This document shows, one piece after another, positions 1-8,310 of a DNA stretch of 47,052 bases. Source of the stretch: Planctomycetota bacterium (GTDB lineage: Bacteria > Planctomycetota > GCA-002687715); NCBI GenBank assembly GCA_002687715.1, contig NZBC01000084.1:1-47052 (forward strand), given 5' to 3'. The notes under the pieces were generated by a model. The model was not told the origin of the DNA. It did not search any database and saw nothing but the letters and a program-made list of their open reading frames with translations. Position numbers and translations under genes: made by a program. How positions within the stretch are numbered: position 1 is the stretch's first letter; each line of letters begins with the position of its first letter.

Positions 1-183
1 GAGAAATCCGAGTTTCGTGTTCATGCCGTCGGGCAGTACAAGCTCGAATTATGGCGCTACGGATGGAAAAAGGAGTTCATCAAAACCGTGGGCTGGTACG
101 ACGAACACGGTCCCCGTTCCACCATTGAGATAGTCGTTTCCCGTTCCACCATTGAGATAGTCGTTGTCGGTGCCGCCGCCTAG
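1..183 (+). CDS. possible 3' end of an unrecognised gene (partial)
   Basis: The first frame is open from base 1 to a TAG at 181-183 and reads like ordinary protein over about 36 residues, rich in charged and aromatic residues (for example KLELWRYGWKKEF). It then enters a stretch that is antisense to the RTX-type repeats. I do not recognise it. The first 110 bases are more AT-rich than the rest of the window, which fits a junction with foreign or misassembled sequence. It competes with the minus-strand reading of the same bases, and only one of the two can be real. Confidence 0.2.
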   Translation, partial: EKSEFRVHAVGQYKLELWRYGWKKEFIKTVGWYDEHGPRSTIEIVVSRSTIEIVVVGAAA

Positions 184-675
184 CGAATCGTCTCCGGCGC
201 CACCATAGAGCCAGTCGATGCCGTCGTCGCCGAGAGTCAGCGGGACCGGCTTCACGACCGCTCCCGCGAGTCGCGCACCGGTGTGGTGATAGGGATAGAA
301 CGGCTCGAAGAGCACGACCTCGTCCCCCGGGTCGACGAGGGTCATGAGGGTCGACGTGTAGGCCATGCTGGAGCCCACCGTTACGACCACCTCACCCACG
401 TCGTACTCGAGGCCGTAACGCTCCTTCATGCGCCGTACGATCTGCTCTCGCAACGGCAGGACGCCAGCGAAGTTCGTGTAGGTGGCGCGATCGTGAAGCA
501 AGGACTCGACGGCGGCGAGTCGCAACGGACGCGGCATCTCCAGGTCGCAGACGCCCTGGCCGAGGTTGATGCCGTCGTCGAGCGCATTCACTTTGAGCGT
601 GAGCGCACGGAGGATACTGGCCTCCCGGAGGTGGCTCGTCCGGCGCGAGAGGGGCGCGAGGTCGATCATGGCCAT
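49..675 (-). CDS. class I aminotransferase N-terminal half joined to RTX-type repeats (broken or chimeric)
   Basis: This encodes about 208 residues. Residues 1-145 look like the N-terminal half of a PLP-dependent class I/II aminotransferase: the substrate-side NLGQGVCDLEMP segment, a TYTNFAG stretch, a VTVGSSMAY cofactor-phosphate region and DPGDEVVLFEPFYPYH. The PLP lysine and the whole C-terminal half are missing. From about residue 145 the protein switches to glycine-aspartate repeats of RTX haemolysin type (GGAGDDSLGGG, NDYLNGGTG twice) and ends after 18 unrelated residues. The ATG at 675 was chosen because the aminotransferase homology begins there (MAMIDLAP); ATG 669 is also possible. 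It is divergent from the Tat aminotransferase gene, 67 bp away. As written it cannot be an active aminotransferase. It may be a contig-end assembly chimera or a genuine recombination. Confidence 0.55.
   Translation of the reverse strand: MAMIDLAPLSRRTSHLREASILRALTLKVNALDDGINLGQGVCDLEMPRPLRLAAVESLLHDRATYTNFAGVLPLREQIVRRMKERYGLEYDVGEVVVTVGSSMAYTSTLMTLVDPGDEVVLFEPFYPYHHTGARLAGAVVKPVPLTLGDDGIDWLYGGAGDDSLGGGTDNDYLNGGTGNDYLNGGTGTVFVVPAHGFDELLFPSVAP
113..165. repeat. 27-bp tandem repeat encoding RTX-like nonapeptides
   Basis: A 26-base identical unit occurs at 113-138 and 140-165, giving a 27-bp period. On the minus strand this is exactly nine residues, the length of an RTX calcium-binding nonapeptide, and it reads NDYLNGGTG twice. 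Such repeats are common sites of assembly collapse or mis-joining. Confidence 0.8.
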
Positions 676-742
676 CAGGATACGCGCACGGCGGCAAACG
701 CCGGTAGACCTCGGTCCCGTTGCGGGGGAGAATGGTCGAACC

Positions 743-2029
743 ATGAAAACCCGACGCACCTTCCTCCGAACCCTCGCCGGTGCCGGCGCGGTGGCGACCC
801 TGCCCTGCCTGACCAACGATGCCCTGGCGCGTGTCAGCGCGGCGCGCGCGCGCCTCGCCGATCCCGACGACCCGGAGAAGGTGGCGCGCGACGAGCGGTA
901 CTGGCGCGACATCCAGTCCGCGTTCTCGATCGACCGCAACCTGGTCAACCTCAACAACGGTGGGGTCTCTCCGAGTCCGCGCTCGGTGCAGCGGGCCATG
1001 CAGCGCTACCTCGATCACAGCCAGGCTGCGCCGAGCTACACCATGTGGCGGCATCTGGAGCCGCGACGCGAGACGGTGCGGACGCGGTTGGCGAAACACT
1101 TCGGCTGCGACCGCGAGGAGATCGCGATCACCCGAAACGCGTCGGAGGCAATGGAGACCCTGATCTTCGGTCTGGACCTGAAACCGGGCGACCACGTCCT
1201 CGCCTGCGACCACAACTATCCGCGCATGCTCAACACGTGGCGACAGCGCGCTCGCCGTGACGGCATCGTGCTCGAGACCTTCGACGTCGCGACGAACCCC
1301 GACCGCCCGTCCGATCTGGTCGCCGCGGTGGAGAAGCGCATCCGCAAGAACACCAAGGTCATCGAGGTCGTGCACGTCGCGAACCGGAACGGGCAGATCT
1401 GGCCCGTTCGGGACATCTGCCGTCTGGGTAGGGCCCGCGGCATCACGGTGCTGGTCGACGGAGCACATGCGTTCGCCCACTTCCCGTTCCGCCGCGATGA
1501 CCTCGAGTGCGACTTCTACGGCACGAGCCTGCACAAGTGGCTGCTCGCTCCTCACGGAACGGGCTTCCTCTATGTGAAGAAGGAGCGCATCAAGGAGATC
1601 TGGCCCCTCATGGCCGCCACGGAGGCCCAGGACGAGGACATCCGGAAGTTCGAGGAGATCGGGACGCACCCCGCCGCGAACGCGCTCGCGGTCGGCGAGG
1701 CGTTGACCTTCCACGAGGGAATCGGCGTCGCCAACAAGGCGGCTCGCCTGCGCTACCTCAACCGGTACTGGATCGCGCGCCTGGACAAGGATCCGAGGGT
1801 CACGATCCGCACCAACGATGAACCGGCGCAGAGCTGCGGGCTGAGGCTCCTCCACATCGAGGGCGTGAAGCCTGGCGACCTGCATTCCCACCTGCTCAAG
1901 AACCACGGGATCATCACCAGTTCCATCGGCGGCGAGACGGTGTCCGGGAACCGCATCAGCCCCAATGTCTACACGACGCTGGAGGAGCTGGACCGATTCG
2001 TTCACGCGGTCCGAGCGTTCCTGGCTTGA
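743..2029 (+). CDS. Tat-exported class V aminotransferase-fold protein (isopenicillin-N-epimerase-like)
   Basis: This is a 428-residue PLP-dependent enzyme of fold type I, class V aminotransferase/cysteine desulfurase superfamily. The N terminus carries a twin-arginine signal (RRTFLRTLAGAGAVATL), so export in a folded state is likely. NLNNGGVSPSP at about residues 72-82 is the typical N-terminal substrate loop. D239 and H242 in DGAHAFAH should contact the PLP ring, and K265 in SLHKWLLAPHGTG is the expected Schiff-base lysine. The GTGF...EEIGTHP segment after it is also typical. The ATG at 743 is chosen because the Tat motif starts immediately behind it. The substrate cannot be told; members act as epimerases, lyases or desulfurases. 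The next gene starts 32 bp downstream. Confidence 0.85.
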   Translation: MKTRRTFLRTLAGAGAVATLPCLTNDALARVSAARARLADPDDPEKVARDERYWRDIQSAFSIDRNLVNLNNGGVSPSPRSVQRAMQRYLDHSQAAPSYTMWRHLEPRRETVRTRLAKHFGCDREEIAITRNASEAMETLIFGLDLKPGDHVLACDHNYPRMLNTWRQRARRDGIVLETFDVATNPDRPSDLVAAVEKRIRKNTKVIEVVHVANRNGQIWPVRDICRLGRARGITVLVDGAHAFAHFPFRRDDLECDFYGTSLHKWLLAPHGTGFLYVKKERIKEIWPLMAATEAQDEDIRKFEEIGTHPAANALAVGEALTFHEGIGVANKAARLRYLNRYWIARLDKDPRVTIRTNDEPAQSCGLRLLHIEGVKPGDLHSHLLKNHGIITSSIGGETVSGNRISPNVYTTLEELDRFVHAVRAFLA

Positions 2030-2061
2030 GAGATCCTCCGCCGCCCCGTATCACACGCAAC

Positions 2062-4368
2062 ATGGGCGTCGACCGCAGTGCAATCGTCGACCGGAATCTC
2101 CTGCAGCTCATCGAGCGGTGGGAGCAGCGCCCGGGCCGCAGCCAGACCATCCGGCCCGATCCGGATGACGGGGTCCGCGCCGGTACCAGCCTGACGGGGC
2201 GCGAGGCGCTCGAGTTGCTGGAATCGCAGTTCGTGGCGCGGCACCTCGACCTCGTGGCGCGGGACCTGAAGAAGCGCGGGGAGAGCTTCTACACCATCGG
2301 GAGCTGCGGTCACGAGGGCAATGTCGTCCTCGGGAGGCTGCTCAGCGAACGCGATCCTACGTTCCTCCACTACCGCTCCGGGGCGTTGATGGTCGAACGG
2401 GCGCGCCACGTCCCCGGGGCAACACCGATCTTCGACGTGCTGCTGTCCCTGGCCGCGTCTCGCGAGGACCCCATATCCGGCGGACGCCACAAGGTGTTCG
2501 GCAGCCGTCAGCTCTGGGTGCCGCCGCAGACGTCGACCATCGCTTCGCATCTGCCGAAGGCGCTGGGGACGGCGTTCGCGCTCGACCGCGCCCACGCCGT
2601 CGGCCAGGAGGTCAACGCTCCGGCCGACGCGATCGTCGCTTGCACCTTCGGTGATGCGACCGTGAACCACGCGACCGCGCAGGCGGCGTTCAACGCGGCG
2701 TCGTGGACCGCGTTTCAGAAGCTGCCGTTGCCGCTGCTCTTCGTCTGCGAGGACAACCACATCGGCATCTCGGTGCGGACGCCGGCGAACTGGGTGTTGA
2801 ACCGGTTCCGCAACATGCCGGGCATTGCGTACTTCCGCGGGGACGGGCTCGACCTGCCGTCGGCGTGGAACGCCGCGCGGGCTGCCGTCGACCACGTACG
2901 CCGGCGGCGTGCGCCAGCGTTTCTCCACCTCGAGGTAGTGCGGCTGCTCGGTCACGCCGGGTCGGACGTGGAGACGGAGTATCGACTGCGAGGGGAGATC
3001 GAGGCGGACGAGCGGCTCGACCCGCTGCACCGGTCCGTCGAGCTCGTGCTCGACGCCGGACTCGTGACGCCGACCCAGATCAAGGATCTCTACGAGGAAA
3101 TCCGCGCGCGGGTCGTCGCTGGCGGCCGCGAGGCAGCGACGCGCCCGAAACTCGAGTCCGCTCGGGAGATCATGGCGCCGCTCGCTCCGCACCGCGAGGA
3201 CAAGGTGGCGGAGGAGTGTCAGCGCATTCCGGATCCGGCGGCGCGGGTCGAGCTCTTCGGATCGGAGAAAGCGCTCCCCGAGAACGCGACGCGTCGGCGC
3301 CACCTCGCGATCCAGCTCAACCGTGCCTTGACCGACGCGCTTGCGACCTATCCCGAGATGCTGCTCTTCGGCGAGGACGTCGGGCGCAAGGGCGGGGTCT
3401 ATAACGTGACCACTGGCCTGACCGAACGCGCCGGCATAGGTCGCGTCTTCAACACGCTGCTCGACGAGACGACCATCCTCGGTCTCGCCATCGGCGCTGC
3501 GCACCTCGGCTTGCTACCCGTGCCGGAGATCCAGTACCTCGCGTACTACCACAACGCGGAAGACCAGCTTCGCGGCGAGGCCTGCTCGCTGCAGTACTTC
3601 TCGCAGGGCCAGTTCAAGAACCCGATGGTCGTGCGGATCGCGTCGTTCGGGTATCAGCGCGGTTTCGGCGGGCATTTCCACAACGACAACAGCATCGCGG
3701 TGCTGCGTGACCTGCCCGGACTGATCATCGCCGCGCCGGCACGTCCGGACGACGCGGTCCGTCTGCTGAGGACCTGCCTTGCTGCGGCCAAGGTCGATGG
3801 CGCGGTCTGCGTCTTCCTGGAGCCGATCGCGCTCTACATGATGAAGGACCTCCACGAGCCCGGCGACGGCCGGTGGCTGACGGACTACCCGCCGCCCGGA
3901 GACGCGGCACCGCTCGGCCGCGGGCGCGTCGATCCGCTCGACGCGGGTGACGAGGCGGACGCCGTCGCATCGGCGGACGACTTGACCATCATCACCTACG
4001 CCAACGGGACGTACCTGTCGCATCGCGCTGCGCGAACCCTCGCGAACGCGCACGGCATCCGGGCCCGCATCGTCGATCTGCTCTGGCTTGCTCCGCTGGA
4101 CGAGGATCTCATTGTCGAACAGGCCGCTGCGACGGGATGCGTACTGGTCGTGGACGAGAGCCGGAAGACCGCCGGCATCTCCGAGGCGGTGTACACCATC
4201 ATCGCGGATCGGCTCAGCGACCGGATGCCTCAGCTCGCGCGGATCACGGGCGAAGACACCTATATCCCGCTCGGTCCTGCCGCGCACGAGGTGCTGCCGA
4301 CCGAGGACAGCATCGTCGCCGCGGCGGTGGCGCTGATGCAGGAATCGAAGCGGGACGCCGGGTCATGA
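2062..4368 (+). CDS. 2-oxoacid dehydrogenase E1, alpha and beta subunits fused
   Basis: This is a 768-residue thiamine-diphosphate enzyme that would decarboxylate a 2-oxoacid (branched-chain type is the best guess) and pass the acyl group to a lipoyl E2. Residues 30-330 are E1-alpha: FYTIGSCGHEGN, FLHYRSGA, and a ThDP-binding segment GDATVNHATAQAAFN starting at G197. Residues 410-750 are E1-beta: LLFGEDVGRKGGVYNVT with E438 as the expected activating glutamate, FNTLLDETTILGLAIGAA and PEIQYLAYYHNAEDQLRGE. Fused alpha-beta E1 proteins are known in several phyla. The ATG at 2062 is used; a TTG at 2026 would overlap the preceding stop. No E2 or E3 gene lies nearby. Its stop overlaps the start of the next gene by ATGA, so the two products are probably made together. 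Confidence 0.88.
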   Translation: MGVDRSAIVDRNLLQLIERWEQRPGRSQTIRPDPDDGVRAGTSLTGREALELLESQFVARHLDLVARDLKKRGESFYTIGSCGHEGNVVLGRLLSERDPTFLHYRSGALMVERARHVPGATPIFDVLLSLAASREDPISGGRHKVFGSRQLWVPPQTSTIASHLPKALGTAFALDRAHAVGQEVNAPADAIVACTFGDATVNHATAQAAFNAASWTAFQKLPLPLLFVCEDNHIGISVRTPANWVLNRFRNMPGIAYFRGDGLDLPSAWNAARAAVDHVRRRRAPAFLHLEVVRLLGHAGSDVETEYRLRGEIEADERLDPLHRSVELVLDAGLVTPTQIKDLYEEIRARVVAGGREAATRPKLESAREIMAPLAPHREDKVAEECQRIPDPAARVELFGSEKALPENATRRRHLAIQLNRALTDALATYPEMLLFGEDVGRKGGVYNVTTGLTERAGIGRVFNTLLDETTILGLAIGAAHLGLLPVPEIQYLAYYHNAEDQLRGEACSLQYFSQGQFKNPMVVRIASFGYQRGFGGHFHNDNSIAVLRDLPGLIIAAPARPDDAVRLLRTCLAAAKVDGAVCVFLEPIALYMMKDLHEPGDGRWLTDYPPPGDAAPLGRGRVDPLDAGDEADAVASADDLTIITYANGTYLSHRAARTLANAHGIRARIVDLLWLAPLDEDLIVEQAAATGCVLVVDESRKTAGISEAVYTIIADRLSDRMPQLARITGEDTYIPLGPAAHEVLPTEDSIVAAAVALMQESKRDAGS

Positions 4369-5423
4369 CCCGGGTCGCGGTCATCTGTCCCGGGCGCGGG
4401 ACCTACAACCGCAAGGAGCTCGGCTCGCTGACGTCTGCGGAGCGGGCGGACCCGGGCGGCTCGCGAGCGGACCTCGTCCGACGGGCGGATGGGTGGCGCG
4501 AACACGTCGGACGACCAACCGTCACGGAGCTCGACGGTGCCGATCGGTTCGGTTCGAGCCACCTCGCCGGCGAGAACGCCGCTGCGTTGATCTACACCGC
4601 GTCCGCCGCTGATGCGCTGCACCTCGCGCCGGACGTCGAGGTCGTCGCGGTGTGTGGCAACTCGATGGGCTGGTACTCGGCGCTCCACGTCGCTGGCGTG
4701 TTCGGATTCGAGGACGGGCTGCGCCTTGCCGACACCATGGGCGGTTTCCAGGCCGAGGAGGGCGTCATCGGCGGCCAGGTCATCTTGCCGGTGGTCGATG
4801 ACCAATGGCGTCGCGACCCGGTGCTCGAGGCCGCGGTTGCGGGCACGGTCGCACAGGTGAAGAAGGACGGTCATCCCGCGTTCCAGTCCATTCGCCTCGG
4901 CGGCTACGAGGTGCTTGCTGGTGATGCCGACGCCGTCCGCCTCCTCCTCAACGCACTGCCGAAGGCGGTGGTCGGCGAACGCGAGTACCCGTTCCAGCTC
5001 CTCGGCCACTCCGCCTTCCACACCGGGTTGATGGCGAAGACCTCGGCGCGGGCCGTCGAGGAGCTCGCCGACCTGCCGTGGCGGACGCCGCGCGTGAGCC
5101 TCGTTGACGGCCGCGGTCACGTGTTTCGTCCGCTGACCACCCGACCCTCCGACCTGCTCGCGTACACGCTCGGCCATCAGGTGACCGACACCTACGACTT
5201 CACGCGGTCCGTGCGCGTTGTTCTGCGAGAGTTCGCGCCTGACATCCTGGTACTCCTCGGCCCAGGGGATACCCTCGGTGGCGCGATCGGCCAGATCATC
5301 GTGGAGGAGGGGTGGAACGGTGTCCGTTCCAAGGACGATTTCGTCGCCCGCCAACGCTCGGAGTCGCCGCTGCTTTGTGCGATGGCCCGCCCCGAACAGC
5401 GGTCTCTCGTCGCTGTCGGTTAA
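4365..5423 (+). CDS. FabD-like acyltransferase, probably not malonyl-specific
   Basis: This 352-residue protein resembles malonyl-CoA:ACP transacylases. PGRGTY near the N terminus corresponds to the FabD PGQGSQ loop. GNSMGWYSAL holds the candidate nucleophile S100 in place of GHSLGEYSAL. The catalytic His would be H219 in GHSAFHTGLM. A gapless by-eye alignment over the helix after the nucleophile puts M125 where E. coli FabD has Arg117, the residue that binds the malonyl carboxylate. Loss of that Arg in acyltransferases usually goes with non-carboxylated acyl substrates. The ATG overlaps the E1 stop by 4 bases, so an acyl group produced through the E1 reaction is a reasonable candidate substrate (inference). 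Confidence 0.72.
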   Translation: MTRVAVICPGRGTYNRKELGSLTSAERADPGGSRADLVRRADGWREHVGRPTVTELDGADRFGSSHLAGENAAALIYTASAADALHLAPDVEVVAVCGNSMGWYSALHVAGVFGFEDGLRLADTMGGFQAEEGVIGGQVILPVVDDQWRRDPVLEAAVAGTVAQVKKDGHPAFQSIRLGGYEVLAGDADAVRLLLNALPKAVVGEREYPFQLLGHSAFHTGLMAKTSARAVEELADLPWRTPRVSLVDGRGHVFRPLTTRPSDLLAYTLGHQVTDTYDFTRSVRVVLREFAPDILVLLGPGDTLGGAIGQIIVEEGWNGVRSKDDFVARQRSESPLLCAMARPEQRSLVAVG

Positions 5424-5477
5424 CGCGATATCCGAGGCTCAGCAGTGGTGTGCCGATGCGTGTGCGTTCGCCGTAGA

Positions 5478-8297
5478 ATGCCGCTCATGCGCGTCCATGT
5501 CCTGATGCTTGTCGTGGTGTTGACGGGGCTGGTCGGTGCTCAGCAACCTGACCCCGGCGCGACCCTGATCTCGGATCACAATTGTCTCGCCTGCCACCAG
5601 GCGTCCGCTTCCGTCGTCCAGCGGCTCCAACCGAAGATCGCGCCGCGGCTGTCGGGGGTCGGCGCACGGGTGACGCCGCAGTATCTGCGGCGCTTCATCG
5701 CCGACCCGCATGGAACGAAGCCCGGTACCACCATGCCGGACATCGCGTCCACGTTGCCGGCCGGCATGCGCGACCAGACGATCGACGCGCTCGTACACTT
5801 TCTCGCGTCGAAGGGTGGTCTCATCTCGCAGGATCCGGTCGTCGCGGATCCGGGTGCGTTCGAGCGGGGTCGGCAGCTTTTTCACCAGGTCGGCTGCTTC
5901 TCCTGCCACAAGCCCAAGGAGGCGACGTGGGAGCTGGAGTACGCGCACTGGGCGAAGGACCAGATCTCGGCCGAGGAGCGCGAGTTCAACTCACGCGAGC
6001 AGGATCCGTTCCTGCCCAAGGGAACGGTCGCGCCGCCCGACGTCGTATTGCCCGACCTCGCGACCAAGACCACCGTGCCGGCGCTGGCGAAGTTCCTCCA
6101 GAATCCGCTGCACGCGCGTCCGTCTGGGCGCATGCCTTCGCTGATGCTCGACGGCCGTGAAGCGCACGCGCTCGCCGTGTATCTGCTCGAGGGGCAGGGC
6201 GGCCAGGAGCCGGAGCGAATGTCCGGCCTCAAGTACGAGTACTACGAGGTGCGCGTGAAGACGCCCGAGTTGCGGGTCGAAGGCCTTGAGCCGGTGCGGA
6301 CGGGCTCGACGCAGAAGATCGGTCTGCTCAAGCACCGCGGGGACAACTTCGGCTTCCGGTTCACCGGATTCATCGAGATCCCGGAGGAGGACGAGTGGAC
6401 GTTCTACACCACGTCGGATGACGGATCACGCCTGCTCATCGACGGCAAGCTGGTGGTCAACAACGACAACGTCCACGGCATGCGGGAGAAGTCGGGGACG
6501 ATCGACTTGACCGAGGGCCGCCACGCCATCGAGGTGACGATGTTCGAGGTCGGGGGTGGCGAAGGCCTCAAGGTCCAGTGGCAAGGCCCCGAGGTGAAGA
6601 AGTCGGAGATCCCCGGCGCTGCGTTCTCGCACTTCACGCGCACGTACCGCCCCAAGGGCACTGCGGCGTTCAAGGTCGACCCGAAGAAGGCGGCTCTCGG
6701 CGAGCGCCTGTTCTCGGAGGTCGGCTGCACGAGCTGCCACACGCTGTCCGACAGCAAGATCGACCTCCAGGCGACGCGGCTCGGCCCGCCGCTGCTGGAG
6801 CTGGGACGGATGGGTAGCGGGTGTCTCAGCGAGAACCCCACCGGCAAGGCGGTTCACGTCAACGGGGTCAAGGATGCCGAGGCGCGAACGGCGATGCGTC
6901 GCGACATCGCGAAGACGCTCGCGTCGCTCCGCCAGCCGCAGTCTCCGAAGGAGCGCTTGTCCGCGACGCTCCATCGCTTCAACTGCTACTCCTGCCATCG
7001 CCGCGACGACGTCGGCGGACCGCATCCTCTGCGCAAGGACTATCACAAGCTCCTGATCGTGGCCGACCTCGGTGACGAGGGGCGCGTCCCGCCCGAGCTC
7101 ACGGGGGTTGGACGCAAGCTCCATCCCGGATGGCTGAAGGCGATCCTGTTCGAAGGACGCCGGTCCCACGAGTTCATGGCGACCCGGATGCCCGATTTCG
7201 GTGCGAACAACATCCGGCACGTCGCCGAGGGTTTCATCGCGTCTGACGCGCACAAGGAGGAGCTCGCGCCGCCGAAGTTCTCGGCCGGGCGCGCCGAGTT
7301 CGGGCGCCGACTCATGGGCATCAAGGACGGACTCGGCTGCATCCGTTGCCACAAGTTCGATGGCCGTGATTCCCTCGGTATCCCTGCCGTCGATCTCGCG
7401 CCGATGACCAAACGCCTCACCTGGGGCTTCTTCCACGACCTGCTGCTCGATCCCAACTCCGTGAACATGGACACCCGCATGCCCAAGTTCTGGGAGGGCG
7501 GCAAGAGCGCGGCGAAGACGATCCTCGGCGGCGATCCGGAGCAGCAGATCCAGGCCATGTGGACCTACCTCCATCTCGGATCGGCGATGCCGCTCCCGGA
7601 CGGGCTCGTGACCAAGCCGGGCTCCTATGAGGTCGTGCCCGGGCAGCGCCCGACGATGGTGGGAGTGTTCATGAAGGGCGTCAGCCCGCGCACGGTCGTG
7701 GTCGGCAACAAGGAGCGGGTGCACTGGGCGTTCGACGTGCAGAATTCGCGGCTGGCCAAGCTGTGGCGCGGGACGTTCTTCGACGCCCGCGGCACCTGGC
7801 ACGCCCGCGCTGGCGCGCTGCAGTCGCCGCCGGGCACGGACGTGCTCGATCTGCCAAAGGGCAACGCCATCGCGATTCTGGACTCGCCAGATGCGGCGTG
7901 GCCGAAGGACGTGGGCCACGCGGCGGGGTTCCGCGTGCTTGGTCGCCGCCTGGACAAGAACGGCATCCCTGCTTTCCGATACGCGCTCGGCGGGATGACG
8001 ATCGCCGAATCGGGAACCCCGTTCTTGTCGGAGCACGGACCGGGGTTGCGGCGCCGGTTCGCTGTCGCATCGGAGCCGGGCGGCGGCGCTGCCTACCTGC
8101 GGCTCGGCACGGGCTCCTCGATCACGGAGACGTCGCCCGGACGGTGGACGATCGCGGGCACGCGTCCGGTGACGATCGCGCTCGACGGGGTCCTCGCTCC
8201 GTTTGTCGTCCAGACGGACGCGGGGGAGGAGCTGCGCGTGCCGCTCAAGTTCAGTGGCGGCACCCCGTACGTGATCGACGCCCAGATCTGGTGGTAG
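5478..8297 (+). CDS. secreted five-heme cytochrome c with a PA14 domain
   Basis: This 939-residue protein has a Sec signal peptide (MRVHVLMLVVVLTGLVGAQ). Five CxxCH heme-attachment motifs are visible: CLACH (C36), CFSCH (about 139), CTSCH (about 416), CYSCH (about 505) and CIRCH (about 621). Between the second and third, residues 250-380 form a PA14-like beta domain (FRFTGFIEIPEEDEWTFYT, SDDGSRLLIDGKLVVNN, HAIEVTMFE). PA14 domains commonly bind carbohydrate, and PVC bacteria often join them to cytochromes for periplasmic sugar oxidation. The C-terminal 300 residues are beta-rich and unassigned. ATG 5478 and ATG 5487 are both possible. The next gene begins 13 bp after the stop, so co-transcription is likely. 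Confidence 0.85.
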   Translation: MPLMRVHVLMLVVVLTGLVGAQQPDPGATLISDHNCLACHQASASVVQRLQPKIAPRLSGVGARVTPQYLRRFIADPHGTKPGTTMPDIASTLPAGMRDQTIDALVHFLASKGGLISQDPVVADPGAFERGRQLFHQVGCFSCHKPKEATWELEYAHWAKDQISAEEREFNSREQDPFLPKGTVAPPDVVLPDLATKTTVPALAKFLQNPLHARPSGRMPSLMLDGREAHALAVYLLEGQGGQEPERMSGLKYEYYEVRVKTPELRVEGLEPVRTGSTQKIGLLKHRGDNFGFRFTGFIEIPEEDEWTFYTTSDDGSRLLIDGKLVVNNDNVHGMREKSGTIDLTEGRHAIEVTMFEVGGGEGLKVQWQGPEVKKSEIPGAAFSHFTRTYRPKGTAAFKVDPKKAALGERLFSEVGCTSCHTLSDSKIDLQATRLGPPLLELGRMGSGCLSENPTGKAVHVNGVKDAEARTAMRRDIAKTLASLRQPQSPKERLSATLHRFNCYSCHRRDDVGGPHPLRKDYHKLLIVADLGDEGRVPPELTGVGRKLHPGWLKAILFEGRRSHEFMATRMPDFGANNIRHVAEGFIASDAHKEELAPPKFSAGRAEFGRRLMGIKDGLGCIRCHKFDGRDSLGIPAVDLAPMTKRLTWGFFHDLLLDPNSVNMDTRMPKFWEGGKSAAKTILGGDPEQQIQAMWTYLHLGSAMPLPDGLVTKPGSYEVVPGQRPTMVGVFMKGVSPRTVVVGNKERVHWAFDVQNSRLAKLWRGTFFDARGTWHARAGALQSPPGTDVLDLPKGNAIAILDSPDAAWPKDVGHAAGFRVLGRRLDKNGIPAFRYALGGMTIAESGTPFLSEHGPGLRRRFAVASEPGGGAAYLRLGTGSSITETSPGRWTIAGTRPVTIALDGVLAPFVVQTDAGEELRVPLKFSGGTPYVIDAQIWW

Positions 8298-8310
8298 ACG
8301 AGGAGAACAC

